A DNA stretch of 64,000 nucleotides from positions 1-64,000 of the forward strand of contig CANTDX010000010.1 of assembly GCA_947652615.1 (NCBI GenBank), in the 5' to 3' direction. The notes beneath the pieces were generated by a model. That model did not search any database. It saw only the letters and a program-made list of their open reading frames with translations, and was not told the origin of the DNA. The position numbers and the translations under genes were made by a program. Numbering within the stretch: the first letter of the stretch is position 1; each line of letters begins with the position of its first letter. Below, in pieces: positions 36,763 to 44,058 of the stretch. The DNA is from an uncultured Dorea sp. Lineage in GTDB: Bacteria; Bacillota; Clostridia; Lachnospirales; Lachnospiraceae.

Positions 36763-36814
36763 TTGAAGTGACTTTGAAGTGATCTTGAAGTTGACTTTGA
36801 AGTAATCTTGAAGT
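36763..36814 (+). repeat. Five TTGAAGT direct repeats phased at 11-12 bp over the AlbA_2 promoter
   Basis: TTGAAGT starts at 36763, 36774, 36785, 36797 and 36808 (steps 11, 11, 12, 11), with an inverted partial copy CTTCAAAG at 36751. The repeats cover -35 TTGACT (36791-36796) and end at -10 TATAAT (36814-36819), which are 17 bp apart. Helical phasing means a protein could bind all copies on one DNA face, blocking the promoter. The likely ligand is the adjacent AlbA_2/HTH protein, as autoregulation; this is inference. Confidence 0.8.
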
Positions 36815-36819
36815 ATAAT
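36791..36819 (+). promoter_or_regulatory. Promoter of the AlbA_2 gene
   Basis: TTGACT (36791-36796), 17-bp spacer, TATAAT (36814-36819). The spacer holds two of the five TTGAAGT repeats. Confidence 0.8.
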
Positions 36820-36850
36820 AGAACAAATTTGAAATACCTGGGGTGAACAT

Positions 36851-38293
36851 ATGTATCTGGAAGAAATCATAGACGATATCCTGCTAGAGAGCGATAAAAT
36901 TGAATGTAAAAGCAGGTTAAACAGAGATGATGTTGTAGGATGGCTTAAGACAATCGCCGGTTTTGCCAATGCACACGGCGGCGATTTTTACATTGGCGTC
37001 GAAGATAAGACCAATAAATTGATCGGCTACGATAGAACCGCTGCGGACAATGAACGCAATTATTTTAATAATCAGGTAAATGAACATCTCGTACCAAGAC
37101 CTCAGATGGCTATCTCCTTCATCCGATATAAGATAAAAGATAAGGAAAGATTTATCATACATGTACAGGTTTCGGAATCAGCCGTCAGGCCCGTGATTTT
37201 AAAATATAAGAATGTACCATCAATTTTTATGAGAAGAGATGGTTTTACAAACGGTGCAACTTATGAAGAGATCATAGAGATGAGTATAAAGAGCAAGAAT
37301 ACTCAATATGATATCCTGACATCTGATGTGAAATACGATTCTGAGAAATTTACAACACTCCGCGAGTTTTATGCGTCACATAATGATGGTAAAATATTGT
37401 CAGAAAAAGCATTGCAGTCAATGGGATTTTATAATGAAGAAGGTTTGCTTGCAAATGGTGCGTTATTATTTTCAGATGATTGCGACGGGACAAAGACAGA
37501 AGTTCAGTGTTCCGTTTTCTCCGGCTTTAACAAAGGAAGTGAACGGATCGTAACGATCAATCGTTTTGGCGGAAACATTATCTCTGTAATCAATTATATC
37601 ATGGAATTCGTAACACAGAGAATGAACCACTCTATGGTCAAATTTGAAAATACAAGAAAGAATATCGACGCATTTCCGAAGAGGGCTCTGTTTGAAGGGG
37701 TGATAAATGCAGTCGCACATCGCGACTATTTCCTTGACGGAACACAGATCCAGGTAGATCTGTTCAAGGACCGATTAGAGATCTCGTCTCCAGGCAGTTT
37801 TTACAGAGGCGAAAAAATAGGAAAAACTTATGATCTGTCCGGGATTATTTCCAAAAGAAGAAATGAACTGATCGCTTCCGTATTGATCAGCTGCAATGTA
37901 ATGGAGGCTGCCGGGACAGATTTTGATAAGATCGCAGAAGAATATAGATCGGCAGATGAGATGCATCGTCCCTATATCTATTCTTCGTCAGATCATTTTA
38001 CCCTTGTACTGCCAGATTTGACTTATATGGACGGTTTGACAGACAACAGCATTCCAGCTTTGTCATTCGTTCCTGTACAAAACGGAACGGACTATGATGA
38101 CAAGGTCCTTTCCTTCTGCTACTATCGAGCACGGAAGGCCGTGGAGATTGCAGAATATCTGGGTGTAAGTGATTCGACTTATCTGCGCAGGCAAGTGCTT
38201 GGTAATCTTGAAGAACAGGGGTATCTTGAAAAAAGTAAGATAACAAGGGCAATGTATTTCAAGACAAACCGGGATATGGTAACTATAGACTAG
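36851..38293 (+). CDS. AlbA_2 (Schlafen-type) ATP-binding regulator
   Basis: A 480-residue protein with an N-terminal AlbA_2/Schlafen domain (residues 5-135; ESDKIECKSRLNRDD, GFANAHGGDFYIGVED), a central GHKL-type ATPase region (HATPase_c_4; RALFEGVINAVAHRDYF, DRLEISSPGSFYRGE), and a C-terminal winged HTH (VEIAEYLGVSDSTYLRRQVL). Such proteins are variously annotated as transcriptional regulators or divergent helicases; some Schlafen-domain proteins occur in phage-defence contexts. GGGGTGA precedes the ATG. The phased promoter repeats suggest it represses itself. It is flanked by copy B of the AAA/nuclease gene and a MutS-like gene. Confidence 0.87.
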   Translation: MYLEEIIDDILLESDKIECKSRLNRDDVVGWLKTIAGFANAHGGDFYIGVEDKTNKLIGYDRTAADNERNYFNNQVNEHLVPRPQMAISFIRYKIKDKERFIIHVQVSESAVRPVILKYKNVPSIFMRRDGFTNGATYEEIIEMSIKSKNTQYDILTSDVKYDSEKFTTLREFYASHNDGKILSEKALQSMGFYNEEGLLANGALLFSDDCDGTKTEVQCSVFSGFNKGSERIVTINRFGGNIISVINYIMEFVTQRMNHSMVKFENTRKNIDAFPKRALFEGVINAVAHRDYFLDGTQIQVDLFKDRLEISSPGSFYRGEKIGKTYDLSGIISKRRNELIASVLISCNVMEAAGTDFDKIAEEYRSADEMHRPYIYSSSDHFTLVLPDLTYMDGLTDNSIPALSFVPVQNGTDYDDKVLSFCYYRARKAVEIAEYLGVSDSTYLRRQVLGNLEEQGYLEKSKITRAMYFKTNRDMVTID

Positions 38294-38335
38294 AAATTGA
38301 ACTAATGAGCTGTCTGGTTCGTGCCAGTGCTAGGC

Positions 38336-38376
38336 AAAAGTTCGACGACGATGTGGGCGCATCAACTAGAACTTTT
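38336..38376. other. Inverted repeat in the spacer between AlbA_2 and MutS-like genes
   Basis: AAAAGTTC (38336-38343) pairs with GAACTTTT (38369-38376), with an inner GATG/CATC stem. It may be a weak bidirectional terminator for these convergent genes. The rest of 38294-38461 holds no supported gene. Confidence 0.4.
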
Positions 38377-38461
38377 AACGACACAATGGTGCGAAGCAGG
38401 CAATTCAGGAGTTCGATTTCTAGCCGGATGGAGTATTTCTTTAACTGTATTCTCATTTCCA

Positions 38462-40099
38462 TTAGATCAAATATCGATTGGCAGCTTCTACAACACTTTC
38501 CGGAAACCCAAAATACTCCAACAGCTTTATCGCATTTCTCTGCTCGCAGATTCCCTGATGAAGCTTATAATCAAATACAATCTCCTCGTTCTTGGCCTTC
38601 TCACTGAAATAGTAATTCGCATAATGATCACTGTTTAGCAGATCAATCAGCTCCACATCATGGGATGCCACTATCACGATACAATTCTTACGCTCCAGAT
38701 ACTTTAAGATCGCTGCCGAAGCCGCGATCCTCTCCTGGCTGTTCGTTCCCCGGAGGATCTCATCTATTACCGCTATGACGAGGTTCCCTCTGTCAATCAC
38801 TTCTACAATCCTCTGCAGTGATCTAACCTCTCTTACAAAATAACTCTCCCCCGCCAGCAGATCATCCCTGATCGCCATAGATGTATATACCTCTGCCTTT
38901 GCTATACGCGCAGTCTTCGCTGCACATGTATGGATACTCATAGCCAATATCTCATTAATCGCGACCGCTTTAATAAAGGTGGATTTCCCAGACGCATTGG
39001 ATCCCGTAACGATACAACTGTCATTCAGGCTGAAATCATTGTAAACCGGCTCTTCCAGCAATGGATTGTACATCTCCTCATAACTGATCCCACACCCTTC
39101 ACCAAACTCAGGAACACAATACATTGGGATACTTCTTCGGAATGAAGCCGCTGAAACCGCCATATCCAACTCCCCAAGCAGCTCGAACACCTGATAAATC
39201 ACGGTTAAATGTTCTTCCAACATCGTCAGGATTCGATTATACATCACAAAGTCAAATAAAAAGGCGCCCGTTATATACATCGCAAATACTTCCATAGCAT
39301 CTGCTGAATATTTTCTTCGATGTCTTCCATTGATGAATTTCAAGGATTTTGTCAGTTTCCTGACAACCTCCTGATTCTCTCTAAATCCCCCGAATACTGC
39401 ATCATTCTTCTCTGCAAACTCTCCGCTGATCTTTAGAATGCTCTGTACTGCTATCATAAGATCCATATTAATCTCATACTTTCCTTTCATCAAAGCATAG
39501 ATATTTATATTCACTAAGAAAATGATCCCCAAGAAAGCATACGCATACGTATGGCGCAAAAGGATGCTCATAACAATTGCCAAAAACAGTAGCAATTGCA
39601 GCAAATAGTAAATCCATATTTTACTCAGCTTAAAATGATCTAACCCATTCAAGAATGATGGGATATAATAATTATTCTCTCTTTTGCCTATACGCAATAG
39701 CTTTTTTTGTATATCTATTCTGGCGTCTTGATGATCCGCCACAAATATGATCTTATTTTCCAGAGCTTCCAGCTTCGAATCCTCATAGCAAAGGGTCCTC
39801 AGACTCCGATACAAATACTGATCTCCTACTGACGAACAGCACGTATTAATTCGCGCAAAGATTTTATCCATACTAAGATCGTTCCAGGTGATATCATCTA
39901 TATATCCCCGGCAGTCTTTGCTCTTCCTTTCCTTCCAAAATATCTTAATCTCATCAAAATTATAATCCTTATACTCTGGTTTCGCCCCGAATTGCTTCAA
40001 AAGCATGTGGTGAGCTTTTTTCCGATTCATATGGGAACTATACAGACCGCCCACCAAAATAGCCGTAATCAATCCTGCTATAAGAAATAATTGTTCCAC
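38462..40099 (-). CDS. Membrane-anchored MutS-like ATPase
   Basis: A 545-residue protein with a C-terminal MutS core: Walker A CIVTGSNASGKSTFIKAV (near residue 370), signature region FVREVRSLQRIVE, Walker B VIAVIDEILRGTNSQERI, and IVIVASHDVELI. The N terminus has a hydrophobic helix (residues 4-22), and a strongly hydrophobic stretch near residues 160-205 forms further helices. Mismatch-recognition and connector domains of MutS1 are missing, so classic mismatch repair is unlikely. Such short membrane MutS homologues are found in Firmicutes with no settled role. Start appears to be GTG at 40099. Confidence 0.85.
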   Translation of the reverse strand: MEQLFLIAGLITAILVGGLYSSHMNRKKAHHMLLKQFGAKPEYKDYNFDEIKIFWKERKSKDCRGYIDDITWNDLSMDKIFARINTCCSSVGDQYLYRSLRTLCYEDSKLEALENKIIFVADHQDARIDIQKKLLRIGKRENNYYIPSFLNGLDHFKLSKIWIYYLLQLLLFLAIVMSILLRHTYAYAFLGIIFLVNINIYALMKGKYEINMDLMIAVQSILKISGEFAEKNDAVFGGFRENQEVVRKLTKSLKFINGRHRRKYSADAMEVFAMYITGAFLFDFVMYNRILTMLEEHLTVIYQVFELLGELDMAVSAASFRRSIPMYCVPEFGEGCGISYEEMYNPLLEEPVYNDFSLNDSCIVTGSNASGKSTFIKAVAINEILAMSIHTCAAKTARIAKAEVYTSMAIRDDLLAGESYFVREVRSLQRIVEVIDRGNLVIAVIDEILRGTNSQERIAASAAILKYLERKNCIVIVASHDVELIDLLNSDHYANYYFSEKAKNEEIVFDYKLHQGICEQRNAIKLLEYFGFPESVVEAANRYLI

Positions 40100-40431
40100 T
40101 TTCTCTTCTTCACTTCCTTCGTCTGGTCATTCCCAACAATCTGTCCGAAAACTGATTTCTACAAGCCCGTCAGTATCTTCCGCTGATATTTCTCCGGGAA
40201 TATCTGCAGAAAAACAAGATGCCAACGGAAGAAAAGAGCTAGCCGGAGATCTCCATTATCTTATTCTGTATTACAGTTTATCACGAGAATCTTTCATGTG
40301 CAAATGAAATAAGATCACTTTTTATCTTGACATCTAATATTCTCCAAAATACAATAATGTTGTAAATGCACATCAATGTTTCAAATGTTGCAAAAAATGA
40401 AGACCAGTTAAAATCTCGGAGGTAGAATAAG
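40100..40431. other. 332-bp intergenic region with hyi promoter and AATGTT repeats
   Basis: This is the divergent region between the MutS-like gene and the isomerase. A perfect TTGACA (40327-40332) is 17 bp from TACAAT (40350-40355), reading toward the isomerase. Just after it, AATGTTGTAA (40356-40365), AATGTTTCAA and AATGTTGCAA form three related copies between 40356 and about 40396, a possible operator. In 40100-40320 I see no gene, RNA or clear promoter for the MutS-like gene. Confidence 0.6.
40327..40355 (+). promoter_or_regulatory. Consensus promoter of the hydroxypyruvate isomerase homologue
   Basis: TTGACA (40327-40332), 17 bp, TACAAT (40350-40355). The start codon at 40432 has a CGGAGG site. 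Confidence 0.75.
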
Positions 40432-41220
40432 ATGAGTCTTAGAAAATGCGCATGTATTGATACTTTATACACTGAACTGGAATGGAAAGACCGATTTCAG
40501 GCCGCCAGGGATGACGGCTTTGCTGCCGTGGAATTCTGGGACTGGAGAATCCGCGATCTTAAGGAGACGCGGGAAGCCGCCGAGACTGCCGGTATCCTCA
40601 TCAGCGGCTTCAACGGAGACGCCGACTACTCGCTGGTTGACCCGGCCCATAAAGGGAGATACCTGGAAGAACTGAAGAGATCAATCGAAGCCGCCAAAAC
40701 CGTCAATGCCAGAAGCGTCACCATCCATTCCAACGCACTTGGCGAAGGAGGTATCGTGGTGAACTCCTACGATGATATTTCCGATACCGTGAAGCTCTGC
40801 TCCATGTACGACACGCTGCTTGCCTGCGCAAGGCTGGCAGAGCAGGAAGAGATCAACATGAACCTGGAAGCTTTGAACGTCACCACCGATCACGTTGGAA
40901 ATTTCCTGAAATACACCCGGACCGGTGCGGAGATCTGCCGTTTGATCGATTCCCCCAGGCTCAAATTATTGTATGACATATATCACATGCAGATCAACGA
41001 AGGCTGTATCTGCGATACCATCAGCAACTACGGAGACCAATTTGGTCACATCCACGTGGCCGATGCGCCGGGCCGACACGAACCAGGCACCGGAGAGATC
41101 AATTATAAGAAGGTTCTCCGCCATCTGGAAGCGCGCGGATACCGCGGACTTGTGGGATATGAATTGTTCCCGCTGACCGATACCAGACATGCGGTGCAGG
41201 CGATCATGGAGAATTGTTAA
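40432..41220 (+). CDS. Hydroxypyruvate isomerase family TIM-barrel protein
   Basis: A 262-residue xylose-isomerase-like TIM barrel of the Hyi group. Metal and catalytic residues appear in INMNLEALN (Glu), LKLLYDIYHMQINEG (Asp/His), FGHIHVADAPGRHEPGTGEI (His/Arg) and LVGYELFPL (Glu). Hydroxypyruvate isomerases interconvert hydroxypyruvate and tartronate semialdehyde, but many family members act on other short keto-acids or ketoses. It is a single gene with its own strong promoter and no glyoxylate genes nearby, so the substrate remains open. It converges on vanY with only 4 nt between stops. Confidence 0.86.
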   Translation: MSLRKCACIDTLYTELEWKDRFQAARDDGFAAVEFWDWRIRDLKETREAAETAGILISGFNGDADYSLVDPAHKGRYLEELKRSIEAAKTVNARSVTIHSNALGEGGIVVNSYDDISDTVKLCSMYDTLLACARLAEQEEINMNLEALNVTTDHVGNFLKYTRTGAEICRLIDSPRLKLLYDIYHMQINEGCICDTISNYGDQFGHIHVADAPGRHEPGTGEINYKKVLRHLEARGYRGLVGYELFPLTDTRHAVQAIMENC

Positions 41221-41224
41221 ATTC

Positions 41225-42010
41225 TTAAAGAGCGTTTTCAAGATATTCTTCCAGACAAATTCCCCGCTCATACATCTCTGTCGCTGCCTCCACCCCTACA
41301 TAACGGTAATGCCAGACTTCCTCTGCCACACCGGTAAACTGTGTTTTATCCCCTGGATATCGGAAAATAAATCCATATTTATAGCTGTTCTCCTGAAGCC
41401 ATAAATACACGTCGTAGGTCTCTCCGTTGATATCTACCGCAAAACCTAACTGATGTTCACTGTATCCCGGCACAGCAACCCACTGTTCTGCCAACTCCTT
41501 TGCCTCGTTGTCCGGATACCCTTCTTTTTTATACTCCATGATCTTCTCATCATAAAGTTCTTGCTGTTTCTCTGGTGTCCGATAGCCAGACACCACCAGC
41601 GGCAATTTTCCCCCGTTCCCTTCTCTCGCGGCCTCCAGCATTTCCATCAACGGAGCATAAATACGTTCGTCTACATATTCCCCGCCCTGTACTTCTGTAA
41701 GCTTGGGTTTGTAGTCTTTTGGGATGTGGTTTTTGTTATTTACCAGGATCAGATTCCATGGTGTATCACCACCCTGTGCATTCATCATCCCATCCTGCTT
41801 ATCATGGTTTATATATTTTATCTGCCTGTCGTTCAAAGACGACTCACTTCCCAGTTCAGCACTGTTTTTCCTTACAAAGCCAATAATTATCATAAAAGAG
41901 AGCAAGACCACGGCAACAACGCCGACCGTCTGTATCATCCCTATTCTCCTGCGTCTGCGCCCACGATGTATATTTCTTCTGCCCTTTTTCTGGTTATATT
42001 TTCCTGTCAT
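41225..42010 (-). CDS. vanY: VanY-type D,D-carboxypeptidase (M15B)
   Basis: A 261-residue membrane-anchored zinc carboxypeptidase. After a basic N terminus (GRRNIHRGRRRR) a single helix spans about residues 25-45. The VanY domain has LVVSGYRTPEKQQELYDEK, the zinc ligands in SEHQLGFAVDI (H and D) and EVWHYRYVG (H). It would remove the terminal D-Ala from muropeptide stems outside the membrane. The ATG at 42010 follows AGAAAGGAG; in-frame codons upstream lie within the promoter. It has its own promoter with the same 44-nt element as vanR, so it should belong to the VanR regulon. Confidence 0.9.
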   Translation of the reverse strand: MTGKYNQKKGRRNIHRGRRRRRIGMIQTVGVVAVVLLSFMIIIGFVRKNSAELGSESSLNDRQIKYINHDKQDGMMNAQGGDTPWNLILVNNKNHIPKDYKPKLTEVQGGEYVDERIYAPLMEMLEAAREGNGGKLPLVVSGYRTPEKQQELYDEKIMEYKKEGYPDNEAKELAEQWVAVPGYSEHQLGFAVDINGETYDVYLWLQENSYKYGFIFRYPGDKTQFTGVAEEVWHYRYVGVEAATEMYERGICLEEYLENAL

Positions 42011-42059
42011 AATAAAGCTCCTTTCTAATCTGTAAAAGTAATGCCTCTGTTCAATATCA

Positions 42060-42125
42060 ATTGTACTGAACAAAGGCATCTCGAACTTTAATATGAAGTT
42101 GTTTAATTCCTAAGAAAATCCTAAG
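42060..42125 (-). promoter_or_regulatory. vanY promoter with VanR-type control element
   Basis: Minus-strand -10 TACAAT is at 42060-42065. A 44-nt element (42082-42125) beginning CTTAGGATTTTCTTAGGAAT matches 35 of 44 positions of the element before vanR and starts exactly 60 nt upstream of the -10 in both cases. It contains tandem TCTTAGGA-like half-sites, as OmpR-family regulators bind. A TGTT...GAACAG hairpin (42043-42077) straddles the -10. The element overlaps the vanS stop. Confidence 0.78.
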
Positions 42126-43251
42126 GCAGACAAACCGTGATCGTAACCGTGTCGCCTTCGCTGGCAGCGCTGACAGACCCGCCATGCAAGACAGCAATCT
42201 CTTTCGCGATCGCCAGACCAAGGCCCGTACCTCCGGTATCCGTTACACGCGCCTTATCCAAACGATAGAATTTATCAAAAAGGGAAGATAATTTCTCCTC
42301 CGGAATATGATTCCCTTCGTTCCGGAACGCGATCACGACCTGTCCGTCTGTTTCTCTGGCAGAGATAACAATCTCTGTATCAGAATAACTATATGCGGCC
42401 GCATTTCTCAAAATATTGGCGAATACCCTTACGATCTGATCCGGATCGGCGCAAATCATCTGATCCTCATCAACCTCTAACACTACCGAATTCCCATGCT
42501 GTGCAAAAACGGGCGACATCTCATCCGATAGCTGTACCAGCATGTAATACAGATCAATCGGTTCTCTGGACAGCTTGATCTGCCTGGAATTATAGCGGGT
42601 GATTTCAAAGAATTCATTGATCATCTCTTCTAAACGATACGCTTTATCCAATGTTATATGAATATTTTTGGCACGCTGATCCACAGGCATATCCGGTTCC
42701 TCATCGAGAAGATTCAGATATCCGATCACGGAAGTAAGCGGAGTACGGATATCGTGAGCTAGATACATCACTAATTCATCTTTCCGCCGTTCTGCAAGTA
42801 TGGTTTCCTGCCGCTGCTTCTCTAACGTCCGCTTCACTGCATTCAATTTGTGTTCGAAAGGGAACATCTCTGCTGATAAATGTATCTTCTCAATATTTTC
42901 CGCAAGTAAAGCATCAATGCCTTGATTGATTTCTTGAAAATAACGGGTCATCCAACGGAATAAAAAATACAGCAGCGAAATGAAAATCAATAAAATTGCC
43001 GCAGCGAAAAAGATTTCTTTGCAGTTTCTAAAATAATAATGGTATATGAGAAATGCCTGCTCATGTTCCATTCGTATGAAATGTTCCAGAAACCACACGA
43101 TCAGATTGCCGCCCCGCTGTCTCCACAGGAACAGATATAATACGATCACCGCTGCAACGGAAATCACGGCATTCACGCAAAACCGCAGCATGATCTTCAT
43201 CTGAAATTCCAAATATTCGTTTCTGACACTATCCTTCAATTTTATACCCAA
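42121..43251 (-). CDS. vanS: VanS-like sensor histidine kinase
   Basis: A 376-residue kinase. Two membrane helices (about residues 24-46 and 78-98) flank a short extracytoplasmic loop. The HisKA box is VMYLAHDIRTPLTSVIGYLN (phospho-His), and the ATPase has VFANILRNAAAYSYS (N box) and DTGGTGLGLAIAKEI (G box). The sequence is of the VanS type found with glycopeptide-resistance clusters. It overlaps the vanR stop by 23 nt; the start is a TTG at 43251 or a second TTG at 43239, and I cannot decide. No vanH, D-Ala-D-Lac/Ser ligase, vanX or vanT is in the window. Confidence 0.9.
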   Translation of the reverse strand: MGIKLKDSVRNEYLEFQMKIMLRFCVNAVISVAAVIVLYLFLWRQRGGNLIVWFLEHFIRMEHEQAFLIYHYYFRNCKEIFFAAAILLIFISLLYFLFRWMTRYFQEINQGIDALLAENIEKIHLSAEMFPFEHKLNAVKRTLEKQRQETILAERRKDELVMYLAHDIRTPLTSVIGYLNLLDEEPDMPVDQRAKNIHITLDKAYRLEEMINEFFEITRYNSRQIKLSREPIDLYYMLVQLSDEMSPVFAQHGNSVVLEVDEDQMICADPDQIVRVFANILRNAAAYSYSDTEIVISARETDGQVVIAFRNEGNHIPEEKLSSLFDKFYRLDKARVTDTGGTGLGLAIAKEIAVLHGGSVSAASEGDTVTITVCLP

Positions 43252-43936
43252 CTCCCCATATGGTTTTTATATATTTAGGCTTGCTTAAAGTATCATTCAT
43301 CTTCTCACGCAGATGACGGATATGAACCGTAATCGTGTTATTTGATTTGGTGTAATACTCATCCTGCCAGATCTGATGGAACAATTCTTCTGCACTGATC
43401 ACACACCCTTTATTTTCCAACAGGATACGCAAAATAGAGAATTCTGTAGGAGTTAATACCAGCGGTTTATCATTCAGGAAGCATTCATGTGTATCTAACC
43501 TCATCATCAAACCGGAATGCGAGAGTATATGTTCTTCCTTCTCCGCTTCTCCTAAATGCGCCGGATTGTATTTCTTGTAGCGCCGCAGTTGGGACTTGAC
43601 CCTTGCTACCAGTTCAAGCGGACGAAATGGTTTCGTGATATAATCGTCCGCCCCAAGGGTAAGCCCTGTGATCTTATCCGTCTCTTCATCCTTGGCTGTC
43701 AGCATAATGATCGGATAAGTATGTTTGGAACGAATCTTCTGGCACAAAGTAAATCCGTCTGTCTCCGGCAGCATAATATCCAAAATAGCAAGATCAAGTT
43801 CGGTTTTATTGATACATTCGAGGGCTTCTGCGGCAGAATAGAACTTAAAAACGGTAAAATTCTCATTGCTTAAATAGACTTCTATCAGGTCGGCGATCTC
43901 AGCTTCATCATCTACGATCAATATTCTGTCAGACAT
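43229..43936 (-). CDS. vanR: VanR-like response regulator
   Basis: A 235-residue OmpR-type regulator. Receiver: DDEAEIADLIEVYL acidic pocket, phospho-acceptor in LDLAILDIMLPETDG (Asp near 52), and ADDYITKPFRPLEL. C-terminal winged helix: LTPTEFSILRILLENKG and SNNTITVHIRHLREKMND. It is strongly VanR-like along its length. It should bind the paired elements at 42082-42125 and 44015-44058 and activate itself with vanS, plus vanY. Cassette appears to be a regulator-plus-carboxypeptidase unit rather than a resistance operon. Confidence 0.92.
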   Translation of the reverse strand: MSDRILIVDDEAEIADLIEVYLSNENFTVFKFYSAAEALECINKTELDLAILDIMLPETDGFTLCQKIRSKHTYPIIMLTAKDEETDKITGLTLGADDYITKPFRPLELVARVKSQLRRYKKYNPAHLGEAEKEEHILSHSGLMMRLDTHECFLNDKPLVLTPTEFSILRILLENKGCVISAEELFHQIWQDEYYTKSNNTITVHIRHLREKMNDTLSKPKYIKTIWGVGYKIEG

Positions 43937-43992
43937 AGGATTCTATTCCTTTCTACGGGTTATCTTTAAAATTATAATACCCTGTTCGACAA

Positions 43993-44058
43993 ATTATATC
44001 AAACAGGGCTATTACATACTTTAATATACGATTATTTAATTCTTAAGATAATCCTAAG
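43993..44058 (-). promoter_or_regulatory. vanR promoter with VanR-type control element
   Basis: Minus-strand TATAAT (43993-43998) lacks a recognisable -35, as expected for an activator-dependent promoter. The 44-nt element at 44015-44058 begins CTTAGGATTATCTTAAGAAT and is the partner of the vanY element. A CCCTGTT...AACAGGG hairpin flanks the -10. The element overlaps the stop codon of the upstream GH36 gene. Confidence 0.78.

Noticed and set aside
36763..36814. Short CRISPR-like array
   Set aside because: Repeat units are only 7 bp with 4-5 bp between them; no spacers and no cas genes. They are promoter-overlapping operator repeats.
36637..36969. Upstream extension of AAA copy B to 36969
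   Set aside because: The extra sequence overlaps the AlbA_2 gene and its promoter, has no similarity to copy A, and copy A starts at the position matching GTG 36636.
38294..38461. Small gene in the spacer after the AlbA_2 protein
   Set aside because: Open frames here run into the antisense of the MutS-like gene, have no convincing ribosome-binding site and no recognisable product.
41225..43936. Glycopeptide resistance operon
   Set aside because: Only regulator, sensor and carboxypeptidase genes are present; no vanH, ligase, vanX or vanT homologue lies in the window.
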